The position numbers and the translations under genes were made by a program. A stretch of 64,000 nt of DNA from Epiperipatus broadwayi (Eukaryota; Onychophora; Udeonychophora; Euonychophora; Peripatidae): assembly GCA_028023455.1 (NCBI GenBank), contig JAQFVV010000020.1, forward strand, positions 8,727,092 through 8,791,091, written 5' to 3'. The notes under the pieces were generated by a model. The model saw only the letters and a program-made list of their open reading frames with translations. It was not told where the DNA came from and did not search any database. The number at the start of each line of letters is the position of its first letter. Position 1 is the stretch's first letter. Below, piece after piece: positions 33,912 through 44,487 of the stretch.

Positions 33912-34114
33912 ACTGTCTATTAGTTGATAAACAGAGCAAAACTCCCCATACAGTAGTGCCACCCTGTGCCAAACAGAGTAATCAATGGATGCCAGAAGGC
34001 TTGTGCATAAAATCCCTATCTAATGCCTACTCATCCAATATCCCCAGACTAGTTTCTGGCTTGTGGCCTTCATCAGTGAGAAGCTTTGGATGTGATCATG
34101 TGACTGTCTATTAG
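33912..34114 (-). mobile_element. Ribozyme family 1, compact 179-bp insertion with exact 12-bp duplication
   Basis: ACTGTCTATTAG is repeated exactly at 33,912-33,923 and 34,103-34,114, and the next bases differ on both sides. The insert (33,924-34,102) begins TTGATAAACAGAGC and contains one complete hammerhead. Just past the ribozyme's 5' stem it switches to GTGATCATGTG, the inverted terminal sequence seen at the right ends of larger copies. The two other R3 copies serve as empty sites. Confidence 0.93.
34033..34091 (-). ncRNA. Family-1 hammerhead ribozyme, intact core
   Basis: Minus strand: CTGATGA (complement of 34,070-34,076), stem II GGC/GCC, GAAA (complement of 34,053-34,056), and GUC (complement of 34,047-34,049). 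Outer stem I pairs ATCC with GGAT (complements of 34,088-34,091 and 34,033-34,036). Stem III is the palindrome ACTAGT. All invariant positions are kept, making this and 18,987-19,046 the best candidates for cleavage tests. Confidence 0.85.
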
Positions 34115-34589
34115 GTGATGGAAATACTCCAAATAATAAACACAACTAAAATATCATCATCACAATCATTCAGGAAAACACTAAATACTTTATTTATTTA
34201 TATATTCATCAGGTAATAATAATTTCAAAACAAATGTTCAAAGAAATAGATAAATTTTGATTTTTACCATCTATTTGTTCTATTATATATTAAAGCAAAG
34301 GTATAATTAATAACTGTGTAAAATCAATAATTTTTAAAATATAACATAGTTTTTAAACTTTCAAAAAGGTAACTTTATATAAGGATGTAAATGCTGAAAT
34401 TTTTAGCATCTAATAATTAAATATTTCGCATAAATTCTAAAATGTTTTAGTTTTAACATCAAAAATGATGCCCAAAATATATTGTGGAGCAGAACATTAA
34501 TTTCTAATGTGTAAATTTTAAATAAAGCTACAAAAACTCACATTTTAAATAGAAATTAAAGAATATACTTATTCATTAGCAATAGAAAA

Positions 34590-34700
34590 TTCTCCAAACA
34601 ATAGGAATCAGCGGATGCGGGAAGATCTGGAGAGTTTGCTAATGATAATAACAGCTTGTCTAAGCATATGAAATGGTGATCATGAGATGTTATGTTGGCA
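34590..34700. mobile_element. Relic of ribozyme family 1
   Basis: Starts TTCTCCAAACAATAGGAATC, passes AATCAGCGGATGCGGGAAG and ends CATATGAAATGGTGATCATG. These match the left and right ends of the family with the middle deleted. Confidence 0.5.
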
Positions 34701-35672
34701 ATACTCTTTACATTTGATATATAGCTCTAAAATTTACATTGCAGTAGTGTATAATTGGCCTAAGTTTATATACTGTCAAAATCTTTACTTTTAGCATTTG
34801 CATATTTTTATTATTATTAAAATGCAGACAAAACATTATAGAAAAATCTAAATCAGGTTATAATATTTGCAAAATATGTTTATCTTTGTCTCATATCACC
34901 TAATTCAAATACTGGACCCAAGCCCAAATCATACCAAAAATGCAGATAATTCATGATATAAATTTACACAATCATGAGCTATATTTTTGATCCGCGTAAA
35001 TGTTAGTTTCAATAATAATTTTTTCATATATTTTTTATCAAATATAAATTCAAATAATAATTTAAAAATATATAAAAATAAGTACTTACCACTGGTTCCC
35101 CAAAATGTTCATTCTTCTAAATACAGAGGTAAAAAGTTGTATTTTTTCTGATGTAATTTTCAGGGAGAATATTACCATTAACAATGAAAAACCTGAGAGA
35201 AAGACAAAAAAATTCAATTTACTTGATCACAAAAAATATCATAATTTTTTTTTTTTATCGTAGAAAAATAAAACTTACCTTTTCTGAAACTAGAAAGAAA
35301 GATAGAAACAGAGGTGTAAAAAGTGCATGCATAGACTACATAGATTTCCATTAATATTAAGCTTAGACCAAATGTTTATAATTTGAAAATTCATGAGTGT
35401 CTTAGATGGTCGTAAAAGGGAATACGTTAAATGAGTAATTATAATATTATTTTAAACCCAGAAGTAAAAATGAAGCAATTGAAAAAGTTTGATATTATTT
35501 TCTTTCTCTTCATTTAATGGCGCTCATAAATTTTTATCAAATTGATTTAGAAATTGTAGCATTTATAGTCAGCATTTTAGTTCCCTTGGCAAATTTTTTC
35601 AAATTTTTCCTGGAAAAATCATGGGAAATATAGTGAATCCAGATATAAGCTGATCAAACAGATATAAAACTG
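34701..35672. other. AT-rich sequence, nothing assigned
   Basis: No gene is seen. There is a T-run near 35,245. Confidence 0.45.
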
Positions 35673-35772
35673 GTCAAGCATTGTTAGCCGAAAGGTCAGC
35701 ACAATCCTCTTGCAAGCAAGTAGTTTGTTGCAGACAGTTGTTGGGGGTTTGCCTCCCAGCCAATGCTATGAC
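35673..35772 (+). mobile_element. tRNA-like SINE (copy 5)
   Basis: The plus strand reads GTCAAGCATTGTTAGCCGAA, an expanded anticodon region, a B-box-like GGGGGTTTGCCTCCC and the end CCAATGCTATGAC. The A box is degraded. No clean target duplication was found. Confidence 0.75.
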
Positions 35773-35899
35773 ATATGGGGAAAAAAGCTAAATTTTGGAA
35801 ATAAACAGTCTTTAAGAAATTTCATTGCAATCAGGATCTAAGCAGGTTAAAACTTTAAAATACCCATTTCGTTTGTCTTTATCATGATGAAGTAAGCTA

Positions 35900-37460
35900 A
35901 TCAATTTAATAATAATATGTGTCGAGTGTGCTGAAATGTAGCAATAGAGAAGCTGATAAAAGTAATGACACAATGGCTGAGCATTTTCAAGAATTAGTGT
36001 GTTCTCATAATCATAGCAAGATCAGAATATCAAAAAAAAAATTATTATTTAAATACTACAACAAGGCCTTTTCCAAGAGTGAGTACTGTAAAATACTCCA
36101 CAAATGTTTGCCAATGCAAAATATGAAAGCCTAAACTGCCACTCAGATTCGTGCTGGCCTTCAGGATGTACATTATTTCAACACTGTCAAAAATGATCAA
36201 TCAAATGATTGACTGACCAGCTCAGTTATGGTATATGCACCATCTAGTCTTCATTTGACTTCATAAACCATATAAAGAATGCCAAACTTAAATCTACATA
36301 TGAAATAGTTTCCTTGGACATCACTGAAGTTTATGGCTCAATTAATAGAAAACTCAATTAACATTATTAGAGCCAGGCTCTCCAAACACAATTATTCTCT
36401 GATATGCACTGAATTTATTCTCACATTTTTCTCCTGGCTAGATAATAATATTTTACTATATTTAATGACCAACCTACCCATATGTGACATCATATCCAGT
36501 CAATACTTAAATAACTTCAAAGACATAATTCTGCCACCACAAGTTGCCAACACCCTGATCTCTTCTACACACATTATGTAGATATCCTTATAGCTAGAGC
36601 AGAGCCTCAATCCACATCATCAAGGCAAACCTCCAGATGCATTCATCCTTGCTTGCAACAATCACGTGGGAAGACTTTTGTCAAACTCTGAAAATACTTA
36701 GACGTACTCCTACCAAAAAACATAATCATCTCAAAGTTCACATATTCACACACCCCAAATCAAATTCCCCCCATTCTCACAAACCAGCAGGTCTATTCTC
36801 TTCCCTATATAGTAATCACCTACTATGCAAACATGAATCTTCTTATAAAGCAAATATAGAACTATATTTCAAAGGCAACATCCATCGGATTCAAATACAG
36901 TCACCTAACAAGAAAAATCAGACAATTCTTCTGCAAACTAAATTCAACTCCCATCCCCCAAAGATGATAGACTGTGGCTACTTCTGTCATACATCGCCAC
37001 ACTAACAAAAACATTTAACACAACCTTCTCCCCAATATTTCACCTAAATTTCCATACCCCTCCCTCAACCAATACACTAATCAATAATCCCAAAAATAAA
37101 CTTGAACCTGACATTATCCCCAGCCCTGTGTATAAAATTAAATGCTCCAATCAGGATATCAATCAACATATTATGGAGAATCTTGAGCATCCTATCTACA
37201 CACCTTTCACAACATCAATATTTATATAAAAGAGCATCTGACAAGCCAGAATATAACTCTATCTTCCAGGAACACCAAAAGGCAACAGGACACCCTTTAT
37301 CCTATTTTAACTGTAATACAATGCATTGAAAGAAATGACTCAAAGTATAAAATCAGAGAGGCTTGGTATACAGCCAAATACCAATGCTATAAACTGTAAA
37401 TAATCATGCTTCCGCACTCAAAAAAATGAACTCTCTAATTTACATAAATTTGAATATCAT
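35900..37460 (+). pseudogene. Penelope-like element 2 (second lineage): reverse transcriptase and GIY-YIG tail
   Basis: The motif order on the plus strand across frames is: QIRAGLQDVHYFNTV (36,140-36,190; GLPKVHK-type); VYAPSSLHLTS (about 36,230); EIVSLDITEVYGSI (36,302-36,345; first catalytic Asp); INIIRARLSKHNYSLICTEF (36,360-36,420); LNNFKDIIL (about 36,505). A YVDILIARA motif at 36,575-36,601 has one Asp codon of YVDD missing. Near the end, YNSIFQEHQKATGHP (about 37,250-37,295) and KIREAWYT (about 37,345-37,370) match the H..TGH and KIREAW elements of the GIY-YIG domain. Sequence identity to element 1 is low, so this is another lineage. Frameshifts and stops make it inactive. Confidence 0.8.
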
Positions 37461-38290
37461 TGACTGGATATATATATCCCCCCCCCCTTTTTTTTTTTCA
37501 TATTCTGATATTGCTATAATAATGAGAACATAAATAAGTTCCCAAAAGTACTGTCACTGTATCATTACTTTTATCAGCTTCTCTATCGCTGCCTTTCAGC
37601 ACACTCAACACGTATTTATCTAAGAGAAGTACAAGCACTTATCATTAGAATTTAATAATACTAAAAAACAATTAAATTACAAAAGCATGTTTTAAATATC
37701 ATGCCATAACTAGAAATAACAAGCATTTTAAAAATATCCCCTAACTTCTAAAAATAATGCGAATTTTCTTTTGTAGGTATGATATTAAAATTAAAAAAAA
37801 TTATGTACACAAAGTTATAAAAGAAAAATAATCTCAAATAAAAAATACACAGTAAATGCATTCACAAATATGAAGAAATAAAAAATTATCAATAAGCAAA
37901 ATATCATGTTCTCACCTCATTCATAAGTTCAAGTATGTACTATCTCTGGATTCTTTATTGTGACACATATATTTCAGGTTCATTTCCCTAAGTGTCTCAA
38001 TTAGTACTTCTATATATTAATACCTAGTGATTGATTCCACTAAAAAGGGCTGTTTATTTTTGGTTGATAGATTTTTTTTTTCAGATTTTTAGCATACTTA
38101 TATGTGAAGTAATAATGTATTTGCTTGTCACTCTAATCCCATTGAAAGCATTGGCTATGAGAGTTATTTTTAGAGCTATTCAATCCCTCTGTCTCTCTCC
38201 TCTGCAATATACAATTTAAATAAAACTTTTAGCAGGCAAGGACATTCTGAGGAATAAGAAAATCATCATATACAAATAAATGTGGTCAAC
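37461..38290. other. AT-rich sequence with C- and T-runs, nothing assigned
   Basis: CCCCCCCCC followed by T-runs lies near 37,480. No gene is seen. Confidence 0.45.
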
Positions 38291-38431
38291 ACCTATAAAA
38301 ATTCATCACATGATCTTGCTTATAACTGTTATTAAAACAGGCAAAACTCTCCATATAGTATTGCCACTCAGTGCAAGCCAGAGTAACCAATGGATGCCAA
38401 AAGGATTGTGCATAAAATCCCCATCTAGTGC

Positions 38432-38575
38432 CTAGTTCTGCAATATCTCCAGACTTGTTTCTGGCTTGTGGCCTTCATCAGTGAGGATCCTTGACTAGTT
38501 TCTGGCTTGTGGCTTTCATCAGTGAGGAGTCTTGACTAATTTCTAGCTTGTGACTGACAATGAAGAACCTTGGAT
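38432..38575 (-). ncRNA. Tandem array of family-1 hammerhead cores, 41-bp period
   Basis: Minus strand: core CTGATGA is at the complements of 38,475-38,481 and 38,516-38,522. The third copy is decayed (TTGTCAGTCAC). GAAA and (A/C)AGTC/TAGTC follow in each. The repeat unit covers almost exactly one ribozyme without the outer stem I, so it is a local expansion of the catalytic motif. Confidence 0.8.
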
Positions 38576-38610
38576 CTGAGAGCACTGCACCTATCTAGTG
38601 CCTACTCCTC

Positions 38611-38670
38611 CAATATCTCCAGACTGGTTTCTAGTTTGTGGCCTTCATCAGTGAGAAGCCTTGGATCTGA
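38611..38670 (-). ncRNA. Family-1 hammerhead, core intact, weak stem II
   Basis: CTGATGA (complement of 38,645-38,651), GAAA (complement of 38,628-38,631) and GUC (complement of 38,622-38,624) are kept. Stem II reads GGC against ACT, so it pairs poorly. Confidence 0.65.
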
Positions 38671-38828
38671 GAGCCACAAGCCAGAAACTAGTCTGAAGAT
38701 ATTGGAGGAGTAGGCATTAGATGGGGGTTTTATGCACAAGCCTTCTGACATCCATTGATTACTCTGGTTTGCACTGAGTGGAAATGCAGTATGGAGAGTT
38801 TTGCCTGTTTTAATAACCTATAAAAATT

Positions 38829-39311
38829 ACTTCTCCCATTCATATTAGCCATTCTTTTAAAAACATTATTATTTTTACTATTGAACTATTTTTTTACTCA
38901 CAAATATTTCAAATGGTTTAAACAGCAACTTATGTTAACAAATTATTCTATTTTATTTCTTATAAGTCTGAGTCTTTCTTTCTATATCAGTTTCAGGTAA
39001 AAAGAGGGAGAACAATGAAAAAAACTCATTTTTGTAGCTCAAAAGATTTTCATTATGTGACAAACCCACACAGACAATCTATTAAAAGTTTTACTTTAGT
39101 TTTTTTTTTCTTATCTCTTAGTATGATTTTTGACTTACAAAAGAAGTAACTCAACAGATTATACTACGTATTTTGTCTTTAAAAAGATTACTTACCTCCC
39201 CCCCCCGTTATTTTGAAAAATTTTCTCACAAAGAAAAAATTAACAATAACTCCATGTCTACAAACTAGTTCCTTAAGCATAAAAAGGGGATCTCCATAAA
39301 TTAATGCAAAT
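38829..39311. other. AT-rich sequence, nothing assigned
   Basis: There is a C-run near 39,198. No gene is seen. Confidence 0.45.
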
Positions 39312-39650
39312 TGCAATCTTTGTGAAAGGGATGATGAGACATTTGATTTCTTGATCAAATCTTGTCAGGGGTTAAATGTCTAAAAAAAATCACATCTAAT
39401 AACTCAAAAATAGATTACTATACAATCATTTCACTTAAAAAAAATTATACAATCGTTTAATTCGCAATAATAAGGCTCTCTTTGTTCATCACATTTGCTC
39501 TATGGTTAGTCAGATGCCATACGACTTATAATTTCCCTCAGCAAAATGAGCAACAATTTTTTCTGAACTTGCTTTCAAAAATGAAAAAAAGAGACGAAAG
39601 TATAGTACAATCTAATAGATACAAAGATACTTGGGACCTATTCAACATCT
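39312..39650 (+). pseudogene. LINE ORF2 C-terminal fragment
   Basis: CNLCERDDETFDFLIKSCQG (39,312-39,371) fits the CX2C...DET..H/F(L/I)...C tail of LINE ORF2 with the His changed to Phe. Stops follow. A second fragment, KMKKRDESIVQSNRYKDTW (about 39,578-39,635), has the charged character usual after this motif. No reverse transcriptase is visible upstream. Confidence 0.5.
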
Positions 39651-40199
39651 AATCAAACACTCAATGCAGCATATGTATATTTCCAGGAAGACCAAAACTC
39701 AAGGATAACTCCTAACTACTGCCTGATTTTGAAACCTATTGACCATCATTACAAGGGACACTCCCGAACTAATTATATCAAGCATTGCTCTTGAAACTAT
39801 CCTAAAACTTGAATAAACTAACAACATATTTTTTCAATTTTGTTAATGTAGTCTTTCTTTTCTGATTCCATGTAATACATTTACTTGAATAAATATTTTG
39901 AGAATAAAGTTTAATAAACCTGAATAACTTCAGTATTTAGCCCCTTTATTTTTAATGGTGTAAATTGAAGTGTTTAACCCCATGTATCAAAATGTATTGG
40001 TACAATATCTGTACTATGATATCAATATCCTAATAAAGTGATTTGTCATGTCCAACTTTAGGTACCATCTTATGTTATGTTCAGTTAATAATGTGGCATT
40101 TATATTCATACAATTTGAATAATAGTTTATCAAGATTAAAGCATTTGGTTTTTATTTTATTTATACTATTTTTAATTTGAATTTAACATTAACTGAATA
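39651..40199. other. AT-rich sequence, nothing assigned
   Basis: No gene or repeat is recognised. Confidence 0.4.
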
Positions 40200-42200
40200 A
40201 AACCTTTTTTTAAGGTTAGGGAATACTATTAGAATATGATTAGATCTATCTCCTCGAAAATTATTTGTATCTTTCTGATATGTCAGTGTCTTTGTTATAT
40301 TTTTTTTAAAAAAACTTTTATACCTTTGACCTACTTGAGTTCATTCCCTTTTGCAAGCTTGTCTAATGAGGCTTTTCATTTCCACTCTTTTTTAACAGCA
40401 CTGGCATTATTATTAACCCCATCCTTATTTTTAAATGGCTTTTTTCCATGGAGTCAGATAAAAACTCCTTTCTGCCTAAATCTTCAGATGGCAAAGTACC
40501 AGATTAGTAGGGTTTAAATTTTTTTCTATATATTCTATAATGTTCATATTTCTATCAGCATTTGTTTTTTCTGGTTAGTTAGGTTATATCTTTTATTATA
40601 TTTTTCAAACAATGGTTATCTTGTCAAAGCTCTCTGCTTAACAACTTACAGCCAAAATGATGTTCACATCCTTTATATTTCTCTTGGGTTGCCTAGAGAA
40701 AAATCTCAACTGATAATCTTCTGTTCATTAATCAACAAGATTTTTTTATTTTCCTGGAAATGGATTGGTTTATTAAATAAAGAATTCCATCATTTTTGGA
40801 AAGCCCTGTGCAAATGTCTATATGGGACTTAGATCGATATGTCTCTCCTCAAGCTCTATAAATACTCTATTGCATACTCTACAGAATGTCCTACAAACAC
40901 AACTAATTTTTTAAAAATGGATGATGACTTCTGAACTTAATTCTTTATTCTCTATACTTAAATATAAAATTATCTCTTGGTGAATTCTCTTGACTTTTAT
41001 ATTTATTTGGGGAGGAGGGGGTCAACGTGCTAATTTTTTGCTCTTTTTTTGTTTTTAAGTTCTACCTGGAATTTCTTCTTGGATTGCTTTTAATCTTTCA
41101 TTGGTAGATATTTGGATTTTTTAAACTTTTTTTTCAATGACTTTTTCACAATCAGGCAATACTTCATTTTTCCCCTCAAATTGATTCTATTTCCAAAATG
41201 CCTTTTTGATTGTTCTAAAACACTCATATAAGTTCTTTCACTGCTTTTTTTAATTTCCTGAATGTGTTTTACTATTTTCTCTACTTTTTTCTTGCTCTTT
41301 CATGTCCAACTCCATTTACTTCATTCCTTGAATGATTTCTTCTATTTTTTTTACTGTTCTTTGTCATTTTGTATGCATTAGTATGCCTTGAATATTCTTA
41401 TTTACATTATTGCTTATATCTTTCAGATTTTACTACCTTCTATCTTTCTATGTTGTTTATTGCTGCTTTTATTTACTTCTTTCATTTTTATGTTCTCATC
41501 CATCTTTTACTGAGCTTTTTCATCTTTTATATTATTAACATATGAGTTCCGATTGCCATCTTTTATTTCTTGGATGTTTTTATTTATTCTTTTATCTTTT
41601 TATTATTGTTATCCATCTTTTTTTAATATTGTCCATATTTTTATTATGTATTATTCATCTTATTGTCATGAACTTTATTTCTTTGATATTTTTATCTTAT
41701 TGTTGTGATGCTTTATTTCTTGAATGTTTGTACTTCTTTTATCTTTTTAATATTATTACTCTTTATTTCTTTAATCTGTTTATTTGCGCAAATGTTTTTA
41801 TTCATTTGCATAAGTAATTAGTATATCTGAAAAGTTGACATTTTCTATTCTGTTAAGTTTTGAAGTTTATTTTGTCTTTGAATCTTCATTTGACTCTAGT
41901 GGAGCATGGTTTTCCATTTTCCCTTTAGATATGCAATCATTTATATCTACTACTTTTAAATATCTTGTTTTAAGTTAAAATTCTTTTAAATTTTTACTTT
42001 TCTCATATATATGTGTCATCAAAATTTGATATGTCCATCATTTTTTTATGCAATCATGTTTCATATTTTAAATACATTTGCATATTCTGTTCTACCTTAA
42101 ATTCTTTCTTAATCTCATCATTTTTCCTTCTTCTATCTTAACCTTTCTCTAAATATAAATGTATAAATTAGACAATATTTGATAAAAAATGTATTAATCT
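40200..42200 (-). other. Pyrimidine-rich block; possible decayed coiled-coil ORF1 on the minus strand
   Basis: The plus strand is strongly T-rich with few A-runs. Minus-strand translation gives Lys/Glu/Ile-rich pieces such as LEQSKRHFGNRINLRGKMKY (about 41,160-41,225) and short NIKEVQTFKK-like repeats between 41,540 and 41,800. A decayed coiled-coil protein such as a LINE ORF1 would look like this, but so would simple-sequence drift. A 91-codon plus-strand frame (41,542-41,817) is hydrophobic by composition and not credible. Confidence 0.25.
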
Positions 42201-42620
42201 CTTTGCTGATCATGGGTTTCTGCCAATAATTTGAAGATATATGCAGACCTGGAAACTAAGTCCTCATCAAATACCAACACCATTTCTATTTAAGTTCATT
42301 TCAATACTCATATGATCACATTTCCTATACTAGCACATTAATTGTACTCTTGTTTAGCACAGGTGGCAATACTGTATGGAGAGTTTTGCTCTGTTTACTC
42401 ATATGATGTTAAACTTGAGTGTGATTCTAGAAGCAATTTAACAAAATCTTTCTTCCTATTGGCTTAATGTTAATTACAGTAACATCAGCAGACCTGAAAA
42501 CTAAATCCTTATCAAATAGGAACATCATACTCATATATTAAACTTGTGTGTGATTCTAGAAGTAATTTAACAAAATCTTCCTTTCTATTGGCTTAATGTT
42601 AATTGCAGTTAGACTTGAAT
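42201..42620. repeat. Direct repeats around the 42.3-kb ribozyme insertion
   Basis: GCAGACCTGRAAACTAARTCC occurs at about 42,243 and 42,489. TTAAACTTGnGTGTGATTCTAGAAG occurs at about 42,409 and 42,538, followed by similar AATTTAACAAAATCTT and TATTGGCTTAATGTTAATT. The sequence is a locally duplicated unit, and only the first copy carries the ribozyme insertion. Confidence 0.8.
42305..42407. mobile_element. Ribozyme family 1 mini-element, 79 bp, exact 12-bp duplication
   Basis: TACTCATATGAT lies at 42,305-42,316 and 42,396-42,407, with different adjacent bases. The insert (42,317-42,395) joins CACATTTCCTATACTAGCAC directly to an inverted piece ending GGAGAGTTTTGCTCTGTT. The ribozyme is missing, yet the duplication is as long as in 990-bp copies. 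The left junction shows microhomology: in other copies the element itself has CATATGAT before CACATTTCC. Confidence 0.92.
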
Positions 42621-43499
42621 TCAAGCTTTAAGGCTACATTGAATGTTGTGACTGAACTTAAATAGGAATTGTGTAATATGAGGCTGGTGATGAAAATATA
42701 TATCCTGCAAGCTATTGGTCAATTTTATTTTAAAAAATCTTCACCTAAAAGAATGCAAAATTTCTAAAGAGGACATAAATAAAAGTAATTTTAATATATA
42801 ATATATTTGTGTGAGTATTTAATAAATTACTTATTTATATATTTAAATGTTTATATGAAAGCAGGATTATTTTTAAAAATATGTTTGAATAAAAAATCTG
42901 CCTTATTTATTAACATTAAGCCAATACAAAGAATTTTTATTTTAAGATTAGATTGACAGTAATATTAATAAATTATATATTTGTGTGGTATTTAATTAAT
43001 TATATATATATTGTTTACTATCCTGAGCCACATCTTTTATTTGATTATTCGATTCTGATATATACATGTACAGCTGTTTTCTTAACTGCTATTATTTATT
43101 TATTTGTTTTTAGTCAGAATACTGAATCTCAAGAACTTTGAAGCTTCTAAAATTTTGCGATTATATAAACAGAAGAACAATGCTGATAATGACGTCACAT
43201 ATCATTATATTCGCATTGAACAAGTAGAGAAAAATGTTAAGCTAATATCTATAAACAATGACAAGCTTTTTCTTCACACTTCTTTGCCAGCTACTATAAA
43301 CTTTAGTAATTAATAGGTATCAAATGATAGTATTTAATATACCCAGATAAAGGTGCCTATAGTTGTTTAAAACTAAGGATACACTAATACACAAGCTATA
43401 TGATTATACAATCAAATTGGCTTAGATCAAAAACATCTATGTTTTTAACATAGGCTAATAGTATGATCATTAAAAACAGAGGTAAATGATGACTACTAT
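42621..43499. other. AT-rich sequence, nothing assigned
   Basis: Two overlapping short frames (42,953-43,141; 43,104-43,313) show no family resemblance. A direct (AT)n tract lies near 43,005. Confidence 0.45.
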
Positions 43500-43760
43500 T
43501 GGGAAGAGGTACTAGATCCTAAAGGTCCAAGTTCACTGAATCCAGATCCAAAACTCATCACTGATGAAAGTCATAAGCCTGAGATTAATATGAGAATATT
43601 GGATAGAACAGCACTGAGGAGGGATTTATGAAGCATTATTATCTGACATCTATTAATTATTAAAGCTGACTATTGGTGACATAGAGCTATGAAGAAAAAA
43701 TTATGCTTCTGAAACAGCCATGAGTAAGTTGAAGTCATGTGACACTGGCACATCAATATA
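43500..43760 (+). mobile_element. Divergent relic of ribozyme family 1
   Basis: CCAGATCCAAAACTCATCAC is followed by CTGATGA (about 43,561), then AAGTCATAAGCCTGAGATTA and GAATATTGGATAGA. This aligns with the ribozyme from stem I through the distal stem I strand, but GAAA has become GAGA and stem II is decayed. Downstream the family end continues to ATGTGACACTGG-like sequence. Confidence 0.55.
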
Positions 43761-44320
43761 CTACTAATGAAGCCATGGTGAATATCTTTCTTTGAATCAT
43801 AATATAAGTGAAATTTATTTCTTCTAGTAACATTGATCAATAATCAATTTATGTTGTTTGATTACTTAAGATCTCAGTTGAATAGTAGTGATTTTCTAGC
43901 AACAATCACTTATTTTTTTAGACTGACATCAAAAAATAATGGTTAGTGCAAATCAGCTTTATTTGTTTAAGGATAAAATTACTTCTTTGTATTGTAGTGA
44001 CAACAGTTAAAATTGTTCCTTAAATCTTTGTTCCCTTCTTCTAAGTATCTAGCACAATTTGTGCATCAGATGACCCACAATCACATATATGAGTATAATT
44101 TAAGCTATATACCTAAGTTGACAATGGAATGTAAGATGGATATAACTATACTATTATTAAATTTTAAATAGTAAAGAAAAGATAAGTGCATACATATATA
44201 AATACACATATCATCATTATATATTATGTACTGGACTTGCTATAATATGTAATGAATTTTAATCTTATAGAAAAGTATTCAAACAAATAAAAAAAACTTC
44301 TTGGAAAATATAATTACAGT
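43761..44320. other. AT-rich sequence, nothing assigned
   Basis: No gene or repeat is recognised. Confidence 0.45.
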
Positions 44321-44487
44321 CTTGAAAATGTGAATGTAGGGACCTCTACAGGTCTTAACCGCAAGCTTACGCTTTGGAAGAAAAGAGAACCTCTCTTTAC
44401 TTCAACCCCTCTGCATTCCCCTCTTTTCTTTCAAAGTGTAAGCTTGTGGTTAAGACCTGTAGAGGTCCCTACCTTCGCATTTTCAAG
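44321..44487. mobile_element. Palindromic MITE, older copy
   Basis: Arms (44,321 to about 44,391 and about 44,418-44,487) begin CTTGAAAATG and contain GGGACCTCTACAGGTCTTAA and AAGCTTACGCTTT. They differ at several positions. A pyrimidine-rich loop separates them. It shares the GGGACCTCTRYAGGTCTT and GCTTACGCT blocks with 51,644-51,859. No coding sequence. Confidence 0.85.

Larger units (their letters stand above)
33735..34195 (+). repeat. Dispersed repeat R3, copy 3, split by a ribozyme element
   Basis: Homologous to 3,795-4,085 and 8,500-8,785, with a good B-box-like GGTTCAATCCCC near 33,751. The repeat stops at CAATACTGTCTATTAG and resumes with ACTGTCTATTAGGTGATGG after the 179-bp insertion described next. 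It then continues to ACACTAAATAC near 34,185. Confidence 0.65.
38291..38828. mobile_element. Ribozyme family 1 element with three tandem hammerhead cores
   Basis: Flanks ACCTATAAAAATT are exact at 38,291-38,303 and 38,816-38,828 (13 bp, or 12 plus chance). The left end is CATCACATGATC and the right end CCTGTTTTAATA. Inside, the GAAA complement (TTTC) recurs at 38,458, 38,499 and 38,540, an exact 41-bp spacing. A fourth ribozyme follows at 38,611-38,670. An inverted half-ribozyme (38,672-38,705, plus strand) starts the foldback arm. Confidence 0.88.

Noticed and set aside
41542-41817. 91-codon Phe/Leu/Ile-rich frame
   Set aside because: Explained by poly-pyrimidine composition of the block.
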